Part shown: piece by piece, positions 1-5,781 of the stretch
Layout: every line of letters begins with the position of its first letter
How positions within the stretch are numbered: position 1 is the first letter of the stretch
Assembly: GCA_038062615.1 (NCBI GenBank)
Contig: JBBTWV010000022.1
Span: 1 to 20,241 of the forward strand
DNA length: 20,241 nucleotides
Source of the DNA: JBBTWV01 sp038062615
Lineage (GTDB): Bacteria > Patescibacteriota > Gracilibacteria > UBA1369 > UM-FILTER-53-11
Direction of reading: 5' to 3'
Position numbers and translations under genes: made by a program
Notes under the pieces: model-generated
The model's input: only the letters and a program-made list of their open reading frames with translations
Database searches by the model: none
Told to the model about the DNA's origin: nothing

Positions 1-295
1 GAGTTGGCCAAACAGCTATATGAGGTTCACCGACGGATTCGCGAGTACGAAAACGTGCGCCGCGGGTTATTCGGGAAATTTCCACATCGAACTTTCCTTC
101 GGGCTCTCGTGTGCACATTCGGACACCTCTTTGCACTGCATCGCGCAATTTTATGGGAGGAGAAGATCTCAACTAAAGACTGTCATTGTCTTCAGCATAA
201 TCTACTCTCAAAGGGCGGACCTGGCCTGCATTCACACCTGTTGCACTACCTCTCATTTCTTCTGGCATAGGTTCGCACAGCCGTAATTCAGCCAT
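1..295 (-). pseudogene. Possible left-edge gene interrupted by an in-frame TAG
   Basis: Seen: on the minus strand an ATG at 295 opens a 40-codon frame (begins MAELRLCEPMPEEMRG, ends AEDNDSL) that stops at a TAG at 175-173. The same frame then stays open for 57 more codons to the window edge, with residues such as MCTREPEGKFDVEISRI and later RESVGEPHIAVW. The composition (Glu, Asp, Gly, Val) looks more protein-like than the plus-strand frame over the same DNA, which is rich in His, Leu and Cys. It is divergent from the Fur-family gene. I do not recognise the protein. It could be a gene with a nonsense mutation, a 40-aa upstream ORF followed by a separate gene starting near ATG 118, or non-coding sequence. 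Nothing else recognisable lies in 1-384. Confidence 0.35.
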
Positions 296-305
296 AAAGG
301 AATCT

Positions 306-311
306 TATAAT
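306..311 (+). promoter_or_regulatory. Candidate -10 box (TATAAT) in the divergent region upstream of the Fur-family gene
   Basis: A consensus TATAAT lies 73 bases before the Fur-family start. No convincing -35 was found at 16-18 bp spacing. The same AT-rich stretch read on the minus strand gives TATTAT just ahead of the ATG at 295, so the region could serve both directions. The call rests on the -10 alone. Confidence 0.3.
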
Positions 312-382
312 AAGGCCGCATTCTATCATGAATCAGCGCTGAGGCAACCTGCCCATCGCGAGTTTTGGCTTAGGGCCATGTG

Positions 383-409
383 ATATGATGAGTATCATGA
401 AATCATATG
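383..409. promoter_or_regulatory. Inverted repeat over the Fur-family start codon (possible autoregulatory site)
   Basis: ATATGAT (383-389) and ATCATAT (403-409) are perfect 7-bp inverted arms. A nested 5-4-5 repeat, ATGAT-GAGT-ATCAT, spans 385-398. Both overlap the first codons of the Fur-family gene. Fur-family proteins commonly repress their own genes by binding AT-rich dyads, so this could be an operator. That role is inferred, and AT-rich dyads also occur by chance. Confidence 0.3.
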
Positions 410-843
410 TGTGTTTTTCGGTGGAGTGTCTTCAAGATGCAGGGTACAAAATTACCGAGTCACGGCAGACGATTCTGGAATTTCTATCAAAAAGCCAGAA
501 GGCGCTTTCTCCTTATGAAATACAGGATCTTCTCAAGCGCCGGGGCATTAAAGCCGACGTCGTCACCATTTATCGAGTTTTAGAATTATTTGAAAAACTC
601 AATCTGGTGCACAAAATTTTGGCGGTAAATGGTTATGTTCGTTGCCATACCGAGCAGATAAAAAAACCGCAGGCGTGTCACCACTACCTCGTGTGCAAAA
701 ACTGCCAAAGTGTAGAAGAAGTGGAAGGTGAAAACCTCGCACCGCTGGAAAAAAAGATCGTCAAAAATTATTGCTTTGATATCGCCTCTCATTATTTGGA
801 GTTCACCGGGCTGTGCGCCAAATGCCGCAAATCAAAAAAATAA
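385..843 (+). CDS. Fur-family metalloregulator (Fur/Zur/PerR type)
   Basis: A 152-aa protein, close to the usual family length. The N-terminal winged helix spans about residues 15-85, with YKITESRQTILEFL and the recognition-helix segment DVVTIYRVLELFEKLNLVHK. The C-terminal dimerisation half has a His pair (99-100) followed by CKNC (Cys104, Cys107), His136, and a second CAKC pair (Cys144, Cys147), the usual structural zinc ligands. It should act as a metal-dependent dimeric repressor. Which metal or stress it senses cannot be read from the sequence. No neighbouring metal transporter is present to suggest a regulon. The start at 385 is chosen as the first ATG, but ATG 397 is also in frame. An inverted repeat overlaps the start, hinting at autoregulation. 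Confidence 0.9.
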   Translation: MMSIMKSYVCFSVECLQDAGYKITESRQTILEFLSKSQKALSPYEIQDLLKRRGIKADVVTIYRVLELFEKLNLVHKILAVNGYVRCHTEQIKKPQACHHYLVCKNCQSVEEVEGENLAPLEKKIVKNYCFDIASHYLEFTGLCAKCRKSKK

Positions 844-854
844 TTCCTGCTATA

Positions 855-950
855 GACATCAAGAAGCCTCCCACTAAATTTGGCAAATTTGGGAGGCGGC
901 GGGTGAAGGTACAAGTACGAGCTTGATGTCCGTCTTCTTGGCAGGCCTCC
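855..950 (+). ncRNA. Candidate structured RNA with mutually exclusive pairings
   Basis: Between the Fur-family stop and the next promoter lies a compact set of complementary segments. GACATCAAG (855-863) pairs perfectly with CTTGATGTC (922-930). GCCTCCC (866-872) pairs with GGGAGGC (891-897), extended inward by AAATTT/AAATTT. Alternatives exist: CAAGAAG (860-866) can pair with CTTCTTG (934-940), and GGAGGC (892-897) with GCCTCC (945-950). No T-run follows the strong hairpin, so it is not a classic terminator. It could be the 3' UTR of the Fur-family mRNA, a small RNA or a switch. It matches no RNA family I recognise. Confidence 0.35.
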
Positions 951-976
951 TCATTTAACCTGTTGAGATAAGGGGC

Positions 977-1005
977 TTGACAAATTACAAGAATGACTAT
1001 AGAAT
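977..1005 (+). promoter_or_regulatory. Sigma70-type promoter for the tandem paralog pair
   Basis: TTGACA (977-982), then a 17-bp spacer, then TAGAAT (1000-1005). This is a perfect -35, a 5/6 -10 and ideal spacing. Transcription should begin near 1012, giving a leader of about 28 nt before the ATG at 1040, with no Shine-Dalgarno site in it. Confidence 0.65.
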
Positions 1006-1039
1006 CTCGTCCTGTGTAATCACTTATAACTCATGACTT

Positions 1040-1435
1040 ATGTTTGAAACAGACGAAACTACAGCATTGGATTCTCCTCTCGGAACCAGCGAAAGAACGA
1101 CATGGCCAGCTCCTTTAAGTGCCGTCACCATGGCAAAATTTACCTTAGAAGGATTTCGTGGCGTCCCCACAGACCCTGAGACAGGAGAAACAAGAAACGC
1201 CCGAGAAGTAAAAGGTTCTCAAAATCAAATTGTTGATATGGTGAGCGATACTTTAAGTGGATTGGGATTCAAAATCACCATAAACATAAGAGAAGGAAGA
1301 ATAACGGCAAAATCCCAAGCACCTCTTGATGAAGCGACGGCTCACCTTGTTACTGCTACCATTTCAGCCCTACGGATAAATCATCCTGGACTTAAAGCGC
1401 AGTCTGTGAGCAAGAGCCGTTTTAATTTTGCTTAA
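1040..1435 (+). CDS. Unknown small protein, paralog A of a tandem pair
   Basis: A 131-aa soluble protein, family not recognised. Residues 1-60 look poorly ordered. The second half, from about NQIVDMVSDTLSGLGFKIT through REGRITAKSQAPLDEATAHLV to ISALRINHPGLKAQSV, reads as helix, strand, strand, helix, strand. This half aligns with the protein encoded immediately downstream: shared features are a Gly-Phe after the first helix, the GRI/GKL strand, the PL(D/N)xAT turn and the (A)LR-N-P-L tail. It has its own strong promoter. There is no signal peptide, membrane segment or cysteine cluster. The two genes are probably an old local duplication. The function is unknown; a small alpha/beta binding domain is all I can suggest. 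Confidence 0.75.
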   Translation: MFETDETTALDSPLGTSERTTWPAPLSAVTMAKFTLEGFRGVPTDPETGETRNAREVKGSQNQIVDMVSDTLSGLGFKITINIREGRITAKSQAPLDEATAHLVTATISALRINHPGLKAQSVSKSRFNFA

Positions 1436-1457
1436 TATTTCTTAAGATTCAATTTAT

Positions 1458-1877
1458 ATGTTTAATGGAGATTCAGAATTTGATACACGTTCCCGAGATG
1501 ATGAACAAGGTCGTGGACCCGTTTTGCCAATCGAAGCCACCGACGCGGTAGTAATAGATGCCACTTTCCCTCGGATTCCTTCCACGCCCGTTGATGAAGG
1601 TGCGGTGCGCATTGCTTTAGGCGGAGTTAATCCAGAATTACTCCGCGGCCAAATGGGTACGATGCTTCGCACAACTTTTCGTGCGCTCGGATTCAGCGGT
1701 ATTACTATGAGAAGCCAACAAGGGAAACTCGTCTTAAGTGCTGATGAGCCGCTTAATGGAGCTACAAGCGAAATTGTCCAAGATGCCATTGCCAGTCTTC
1801 GGAGTAACAGTCCTGAACTTAGCGTACAGGTTGGATACCAAGGTGAGACATCTACGGACGAGGCTGCTGCTGCGTAG
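1458..1877 (+). CDS. Unknown small protein, paralog B of a tandem pair
   Basis: A 139-aa protein starting 22 bases after paralog A, evidently in the same transcript. Its core (about residues 60-130, GQMGTMLRTTFRALGFSGIT to ASLRSNSPELSVQVG) matches the core of paralog A segment by segment, while the N-terminal thirds differ. The tail is acidic and alanine-rich (TSTDEAAAA). No Shine-Dalgarno site precedes the ATG. The last 26 bp overlap the 3' end of the convergent aguA gene, and a terminator for this transcript lies beyond, inside aguA. Function not recognised. The alanine-rich end comes from repeated GCT/GCG codons. Confidence 0.75.
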   Translation: MFNGDSEFDTRSRDDEQGRGPVLPIEATDAVVIDATFPRIPSTPVDEGAVRIALGGVNPELLRGQMGTMLRTTFRALGFSGITMRSQQGKLVLSADEPLNGATSEIVQDAIASLRSNSPELSVQVGYQGETSTDEAAAA

Positions 1878-2862
1878 AGCAGTGAATCGTCCCCAGGCCC
1901 CAGACTAAATCCACACAATCAATGGCCACTATTTTGTGTCCAGGAAAAAGCTCTCCTAAAATTTGGAGGGCTTTTTTATCGCGTGAGCAGTTAAAAGTTG
2001 GCACCAGCACGGCCTTATTGGCAATGTAAAAATTGATGTAACTGGCGGGCAGGCGCTGGCCGTTGTATACCACCGGCTCCGGCATAGGGAGCTCCATAAT
2101 GCGAAATGCCTTGCCGTCTTGATCCTTCATTTTTTTCAAGTCCTCAAAATTCTTTTTCAAAATTTCGTAATTTTCATCTTTGGGATCTTCTTCCACCGCA
2201 CACACCACCGTCTGTGCATCCGTGAAACGCGCAATATCATCAATATGGCCGTCCGTGTCATCGCCAATAATCCCCTCCTTAAGCCATAAAATGTTGGTGG
2301 CACCCAAATAGTCATGCAGATATTTGGCGACTTCCTGGCGCGATAAGTGCGGATTGCGATTCTTGTTTAAGAGGCACTGCTCCGTGGTAAGGAGCGTGCC
2401 TTTTCCATTTACTTCAATGGAGCCGCCCTCCATAACAATGCCAGGTTCAACAATCGGCAGTTTGAAAATTTTAGCGATTTCTTGCGGCACGCGATCGTCT
2501 TTGTCCCATGGCGGATACTTGCCGCCCCATGTGTTAAAAATCCAGTCGGTCATAACAAGTTTTTTCTTAGCATCGCGCACAAAAATAGGACCATGATCAC
2601 GCGCCCAGGATGCATCCGTAGGGATATGAAAATATTGGATCTGGCCCACGTTATTGCCAATGCATTTTTTGGCAGACTCCTCCATTTTTGCATCATTCAC
2701 GCAGATAAAAACCTTCTCGCCGGCTGCAACCAGCGCACGCGCTATTTTCGCAAAAACTTCGGGGATTGGCTCAAACTTGCCAGGCCAATGTTCCTTATTA
2801 TGGGGCCAAGAAAGCCACGTGCCTTCGTGCGGCTCCCACTCGGCGGGCATACGGTATGTCAT
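1852..2862 (-). CDS. aguA: Agmatine deiminase
   Basis: A 336-aa cytoplasmic enzyme that hydrolyses agmatine to N-carbamoylputrescine and ammonia (peptidyl-arginine-deiminase-type pentein fold). Family hallmarks are all visible: the PAEWEPHEGTWLSWP start, WARDHGP (Asp89), the EGGSIEV acidic site (Glu145), DTDGHIDD with catalytic His206, and the C-terminal GLGTIHCSTQQQP with nucleophile Cys328. Length is normal. It lies 10 bp downstream of aguB and was probably translated from the same mRNA. Its 3' end overlaps the convergent gene ending at 1877 by 26 bp. Its coding DNA also carries a terminator-like hairpin at 1945-1976. Confidence 0.96.
   Translation of the reverse strand: MTYRMPAEWEPHEGTWLSWPHNKEHWPGKFEPIPEVFAKIARALVAAGEKVFICVNDAKMEESAKKCIGNNVGQIQYFHIPTDASWARDHGPIFVRDAKKKLVMTDWIFNTWGGKYPPWDKDDRVPQEIAKIFKLPIVEPGIVMEGGSIEVNGKGTLLTTEQCLLNKNRNPHLSRQEVAKYLHDYLGATNILWLKEGIIGDDTDGHIDDIARFTDAQTVVCAVEEDPKDENYEILKKNFEDLKKMKDQDGKAFRIMELPMPEPVVYNGQRLPASYINFYIANKAVLVPTFNCSRDKKALQILGELFPGHKIVAIDCVDLVWGLGTIHCSTQQQPRP
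1945..1976 (+). terminator. Rho-independent terminator inside the opposing aguA gene
   Basis: AAAAAGCTCTCC (1945-1956) pairs with GGAGGGCTTTTT (1965-1976), with one G-T wobble and an 8-nt loop (TAAAATTT). A T-run follows on the plus strand. It lies 68 bp past the stop of paralog B, so it most likely ends that operon. On the minus strand the same hairpin is also followed by five Ts, so it could in principle stop aguA transcription before the catalytic Cys codon when translation lags. Confidence 0.65.
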
Positions 2863-2872
2863 AAATAATGTA

Positions 2873-3727
2873 TTAGCATTCTTCTACCTTCACGCACCGT
2901 TCATCCAAAAACGGCCATTCTTTGCGCATATTTTCAATAACTTCCAAGTCGCACTTCACTACGAGATTTTCTTCTTTATCACTGGACGCCTTAGCAAGCA
3001 CACGACCGTACGGATCGCTTACAAATGAAGTTCCCCAAAAATTAATGTCGGACTCTTGCCCAGCGCGATTCACGGCGCAGACAAAAACATTGTTGGCAAT
3101 GCTGTGGCTTCTTTGAATAATTTGCCAGGCTTCGTGCTCGGCTTTATTTAAATCTGCGCGATCCATTTTAGGCCAGCCAATAGCCGTTGGGTAAAATAAA
3201 ATTTGTGCGCCTTTGGATGCGGCTATGCGTGCGCCTTCTGGGAACCACTGGTCATAACAAATCAACGTGCCAATTTTTCCGTAAGGTGTGTCAAAGACAG
3301 GAAATCCTCCGTCTCCTTTTTCAAAATAATAATTCTCTTCATACAAACCCGGCGGCAATGAAGGAATGTGCATTTTATGATAAATGCCGATGGTCTCGCC
3401 CTTCGTCCCTAGAACAACAATGCTATTAAAGTAGCGGCCTTCTTTGGTTTTTTCAAAAATGGGACATAAAATTACGGTTTTGGTTTCTTTGGCGACTTTG
3501 CTTAGAGCGTCGGTAGTTTTGCCTGGAACTGATTCCGCTAATTTAAAAAACTTATCGCCTCTGCCTTGGCAAAAATACGGCGCATTAAATAATTCTGGCA
3601 GGCAGATAATATTGGCGCCTTTGGCCGCTACGTCACGGCAAGCTGCGACCGCTTTCTCCAGCATCTTTTCTTCACTGCCTTCAAAGCGCATTTGAATGAG
3701 ACCGAGATGAATGATTTTTGCAGTCAT
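2873..3727 (-). CDS. aguB: N-carbamoylputrescine amidase (nitrilase superfamily)
   Basis: A 284-aa carbon-nitrogen hydrolase converting N-carbamoylputrescine to putrescine, CO2 and ammonia. The nitrilase triad is in place: Glu45 in LPELFNAPYFCQ, Lys118 in YHKMHIPS and Cys157 in LICYDQWFPEGAR. The YHKMHIPSLPPGLYEE and YDQWFPEGAR segments are typical of the plant/bacterial AguB subgroup rather than generic nitrilases, and the adjacent aguA supports this. It is first in the aguB-aguA operon. Its upstream region is shared with the divergent synthase-like gene and holds a palindromic repeat (3741-3791), with a weak AT-rich leader and no clear Shine-Dalgarno site. Confidence 0.95.
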   Translation of the reverse strand: MTAKIIHLGLIQMRFEGSEEKMLEKAVAACRDVAAKGANIICLPELFNAPYFCQGRGDKFFKLAESVPGKTTDALSKVAKETKTVILCPIFEKTKEGRYFNSIVVLGTKGETIGIYHKMHIPSLPPGLYEENYYFEKGDGGFPVFDTPYGKIGTLICYDQWFPEGARIAASKGAQILFYPTAIGWPKMDRADLNKAEHEAWQIIQRSHSIANNVFVCAVNRAGQESDINFWGTSFVSDPYGRVLAKASSDKEENLVVKCDLEVIENMRKEWPFLDERCVKVEEC

Positions 3728-3740
3728 AATCTTTATTTAT

Positions 3741-3791
3741 TGTTGCGCCCTTTGGGCGCATTACTTGCTTAGCCTCGCTGAGGCTCGGCCT
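3741..3791 (-). repeat. Palindromic repeat, family II, copy A
   Basis: Two hairpins lie in the divergent aguB/synthase intergenic region: GCGCCC-TTT-GGGCGC (3745-3759) and AGCCTC-GCT-GAGGCT (3771-3785). Read on the minus strand, the order GGCCGAGCC, GAGG, CTAAGCAAGTAA, GCGCCC, GGGCGC, AACA matches copies at 7832-7899 and 7980-8066. Relative to those copies the distal stem has C-G in place of T-A, a change that keeps the pairing. Confidence 0.75.
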
Positions 3792-3831
3792 GACTGTAAC
3801 AAAAATGGAGAGCTTTCCGAAATAGAAATTG

Positions 3832-3859
3832 AGAGATATGATAGAGCAAACTTATCTCT
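3832..3859 (+). promoter_or_regulatory. Inverted repeat and -10-like box abutting the synthase-like start
   Basis: AGAGATA (3832-3838) and TATCTCT (3853-3859) are perfect inverted arms ending at the base before the ATG (3860). TATGAT (3837-3842) is a plausible -10, with only a poor -35 upstream. If transcription starts near 3849, the right arm lies in a very short leader. It could be an operator or simply chance symmetry. Confidence 0.35.
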
Positions 3860-4969
3860 ATGAGCCAATCAAAACTTTCAAAACTTTCTCCGGGTTTGCG
3901 CAAGTTCATTATTCCTGGCAGCGGCGCGGGTGTGACAGCGAGCGGCACGCTCAGTTCGTACGTTAAAAAAAGCAAAAGTCCTGTATCTGCTTTTGCGGAG
4001 CGAACGCTGAACCATTGTAACGGCGGTTCCACCCTGCAAGCGGCTTTATGGCTTAAAGAACATCTCAAAAACGGCGGAAAAATTGTGGTGACGATTGCCG
4101 GTGCGCTGAGTTCTTTTCAGGTCGGCGTTATGCTGGCGGAGCTCATCCGCCAAGGGAAAGTGCACCTTGTTTCCGCCACGGCGGCCAATCATGAAGAGTC
4201 TTATTATAGGTACGTTGCGCATTCTCATTATGCGTATATTCCGCGCTATACCGAGCTCACGCCGGAGCAAGAAGCCGAGCTGCGCGACAGCGGCCTGCGC
4301 CGAATTACTGACACTTTTTTGCCGGAAGATGAGAGTGTGCGCATTATGGAACCGCATCTTTTAAAAATGTGGAAGGATGCGCAAAAAAAGGGCGAGCGAT
4401 ATTTTCCGCATGAGTACTTCCGGCGCTTATTTGCAGAGGGACTTATAAAACCGGATGAAGGAGCCAACCCAGAAGACTGTTGGGCGTACGCCGCTTACCA
4501 AAAAAATGTGCCGATTGTGATTCCAGGGTTTGAAGATTCTACGATGGGAAATATTTTTGCGAGCTACACGTACAGCGGCAAGCATCGTCCGAATAAGAGC
4601 GTGGTGCTGAATCCAAATATTATGAAGACGGGTTTGGAATATTTTACCTGGCTCTATGACTGGTACATGGAAGCGTCAAAAGACAGTCCACTGGCTTTTT
4701 TGCAGCTTGGCGGCGGCATTGCTGCCGACTTCCCTATTTGCGTGGTTCCTTCGATTAAACACGATCTTCAAATGCATGGAAAAGTGCGAGACTGGGCTGG
4801 ATTCATTGAGATTGGTTCTTCGCCCATGTCTTATGGTTCTTATTCCGGCGCTGGGGGTAAAGAAAAAATAACGTGGGATAAACTTTCGCCCACGAGCTAT
4901 TACCAAATTATTCAGAGCGACGCGACTGTGGTTTTCCCTTGGATTGCCGCTATTCTCCTCGACCTCTAA
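3860..4969 (+). CDS. Deoxyhypusine synthase-like protein (possible homospermidine synthase)
   Basis: A 369-aa member of the deoxyhypusine synthase superfamily, NAD-dependent enzymes that transfer an aminobutyl group. Seen: GAGVTASGTLSSYV, TIAGALSSFQVG, SATAANHEESYYR, PIVIPGFEDSTMGN, LQLGGGIAADFP, and a C-terminal ITWDKLSPTSYYQI. In this last segment Lys341 lines up with the catalytic lysine of the family (SWGKI in the eukaryotic enzyme). Bacteria lack the eIF5A substrate, and bacterial homologs are known or proposed to make homospermidine from putrescine-type amines. It is divergent from aguB-aguA, which supplies putrescine, and this supports a polyamine role. The exact substrate cannot be settled from sequence. 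There is no Shine-Dalgarno site. Confidence 0.88.
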   Translation: MSQSKLSKLSPGLRKFIIPGSGAGVTASGTLSSYVKKSKSPVSAFAERTLNHCNGGSTLQAALWLKEHLKNGGKIVVTIAGALSSFQVGVMLAELIRQGKVHLVSATAANHEESYYRYVAHSHYAYIPRYTELTPEQEAELRDSGLRRITDTFLPEDESVRIMEPHLLKMWKDAQKKGERYFPHEYFRRLFAEGLIKPDEGANPEDCWAYAAYQKNVPIVIPGFEDSTMGNIFASYTYSGKHRPNKSVVLNPNIMKTGLEYFTWLYDWYMEASKDSPLAFLQLGGGIAADFPICVVPSIKHDLQMHGKVRDWAGFIEIGSSPMSYGSYSGAGGKEKITWDKLSPTSYYQIIQSDATVVFPWIAAILLDL

Positions 4970-5007
4970 AGGACATCAAAACTTTTAATTTTTAACTTTT
5001 TATTCCT

Positions 5008-5688
5008 ATGCAAGATACATGGCAAAAATACACCGCCGAGGCACTTGCTACATTCATCTTCGTATTCGCCGCAGCGGGATCGGTTTTGGCTAATTACCAA
5101 ACCGGAGGATCTTTGGGAACACTTGGCGTCGCATTGGTTCATGGACTGGCTTTGGCGGCCATGATTTATGCCGTCTGGCATATTTCCGGAGCTCATTTAA
5201 ACCCGGCCGTAACCATTGCTCTCTGGGCAACCGGACATATTAAAACGGTTACAGGAATCGGATACATTTTGGCTCAACTCGTCGGTTCCGTGGTAGCGGC
5301 GCTGTTTATCAAGATTATTTTTACGGGTGTTTCTCCGCAATATTTTTTGGGCACAACGGCGCTGGGCACCGGCGTTACCACCGGCATGGGTATTTTGGTA
5401 GAAGCTCTGCTCACGTTCTTTTTGGTATGGACCGTATTTGCAACCATGGTTGATAAACGCGGAAATCACATGCTTGGCGGACTCTGCGTCGGGCTTATAA
5501 TGGCCGTTGCCGTAATGATCGGCGGACACATCACCATGGGTGCGCTTAACCCGGCCAGGTGGTTTGGCCTCGCCCTGGTAAGTTCGCATTGGATAAATAG
5601 CTGGGTATACTTGGCAGGCCCCGTCATTGGCGGACTTGTTGCGGGATTTGTGTATCACTTTGGATTCATGAAAAAACACGGCGGATAA
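5008..5688 (+). CDS. Aquaporin / MIP-family channel
   Basis: A 226-aa inner-membrane channel with six predicted helices and two half-helix loops carrying the signature NPA boxes: SGAHLNPAVT (NPA at 65-67) and GALNPARWFG (NPA at 181-183). The duplicated three-helix layout is clear. The residue after the second NPA-Arg is Trp rather than the common Ser, which lies near the pore and might affect selectivity. Water versus small neutral solute cannot be decided. It begins 38 bp after the synthase-like gene with no terminator between, so it is probably co-transcribed, and it is followed by a strong terminator. The leader TTTTTATTCCT before the ATG has no Shine-Dalgarno site. Confidence 0.93.
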   Translation: MQDTWQKYTAEALATFIFVFAAAGSVLANYQTGGSLGTLGVALVHGLALAAMIYAVWHISGAHLNPAVTIALWATGHIKTVTGIGYILAQLVGSVVAALFIKIIFTGVSPQYFLGTTALGTGVTTGMGILVEALLTFFLVWTVFATMVDKRGNHMLGGLCVGLIMAVAVMIGGHITMGALNPARWFGLALVSSHWINSWVYLAGPVIGGLVAGFVYHFGFMKKHGG

Positions 5689-5707
5689 GTCCTTATCCTT
5701 CGCCCCT

Positions 5708-5738
5708 AAAGCCCCTCCGTCCAATCGAGGGGCTTTTT
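5708..5738 (+). terminator. Rho-independent terminator after the aquaporin gene
   Basis: AAAGCCCCTC (5708-5717) pairs perfectly with GAGGGGCTTT (5727-5736), with a 9-nt loop and continuing Ts. It lies 20 bp past the aquaporin stop and closes the synthase-aquaporin transcript. Confidence 0.88.
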
Positions 5739-5744
5739 AAATAC

Positions 5745-5773
5745 TTGCGAACAGGCGTTTTCTCTACTACATT
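5745..5773 (+). promoter_or_regulatory. Candidate promoter giving a near-leaderless mRNA
   Basis: TTGCGA (5745-5750), a 17-bp spacer and TACATT (5768-5773); each box matches consensus at 4 of 6. It follows the terminator directly. The -10 ends 8 bp before the ATG at 5782, so transcription would start only a couple of bases before the start codon. Confidence 0.45.
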
Positions 5774-5781
5774 AAGCCACT

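Noticed and set aside
4..270. 88-codon plus-strand open frame at the left edge
   Set aside because: His/Leu/Cys-rich composition typical of an antisense shadow; the minus-strand frame over the same DNA looks more protein-like.
1454..1918. 154-codon minus-strand frame opposite paralog B
   Set aside because: Mirror of a gene supported by paralogy and a promoter; serine/proline-rich shadow composition.
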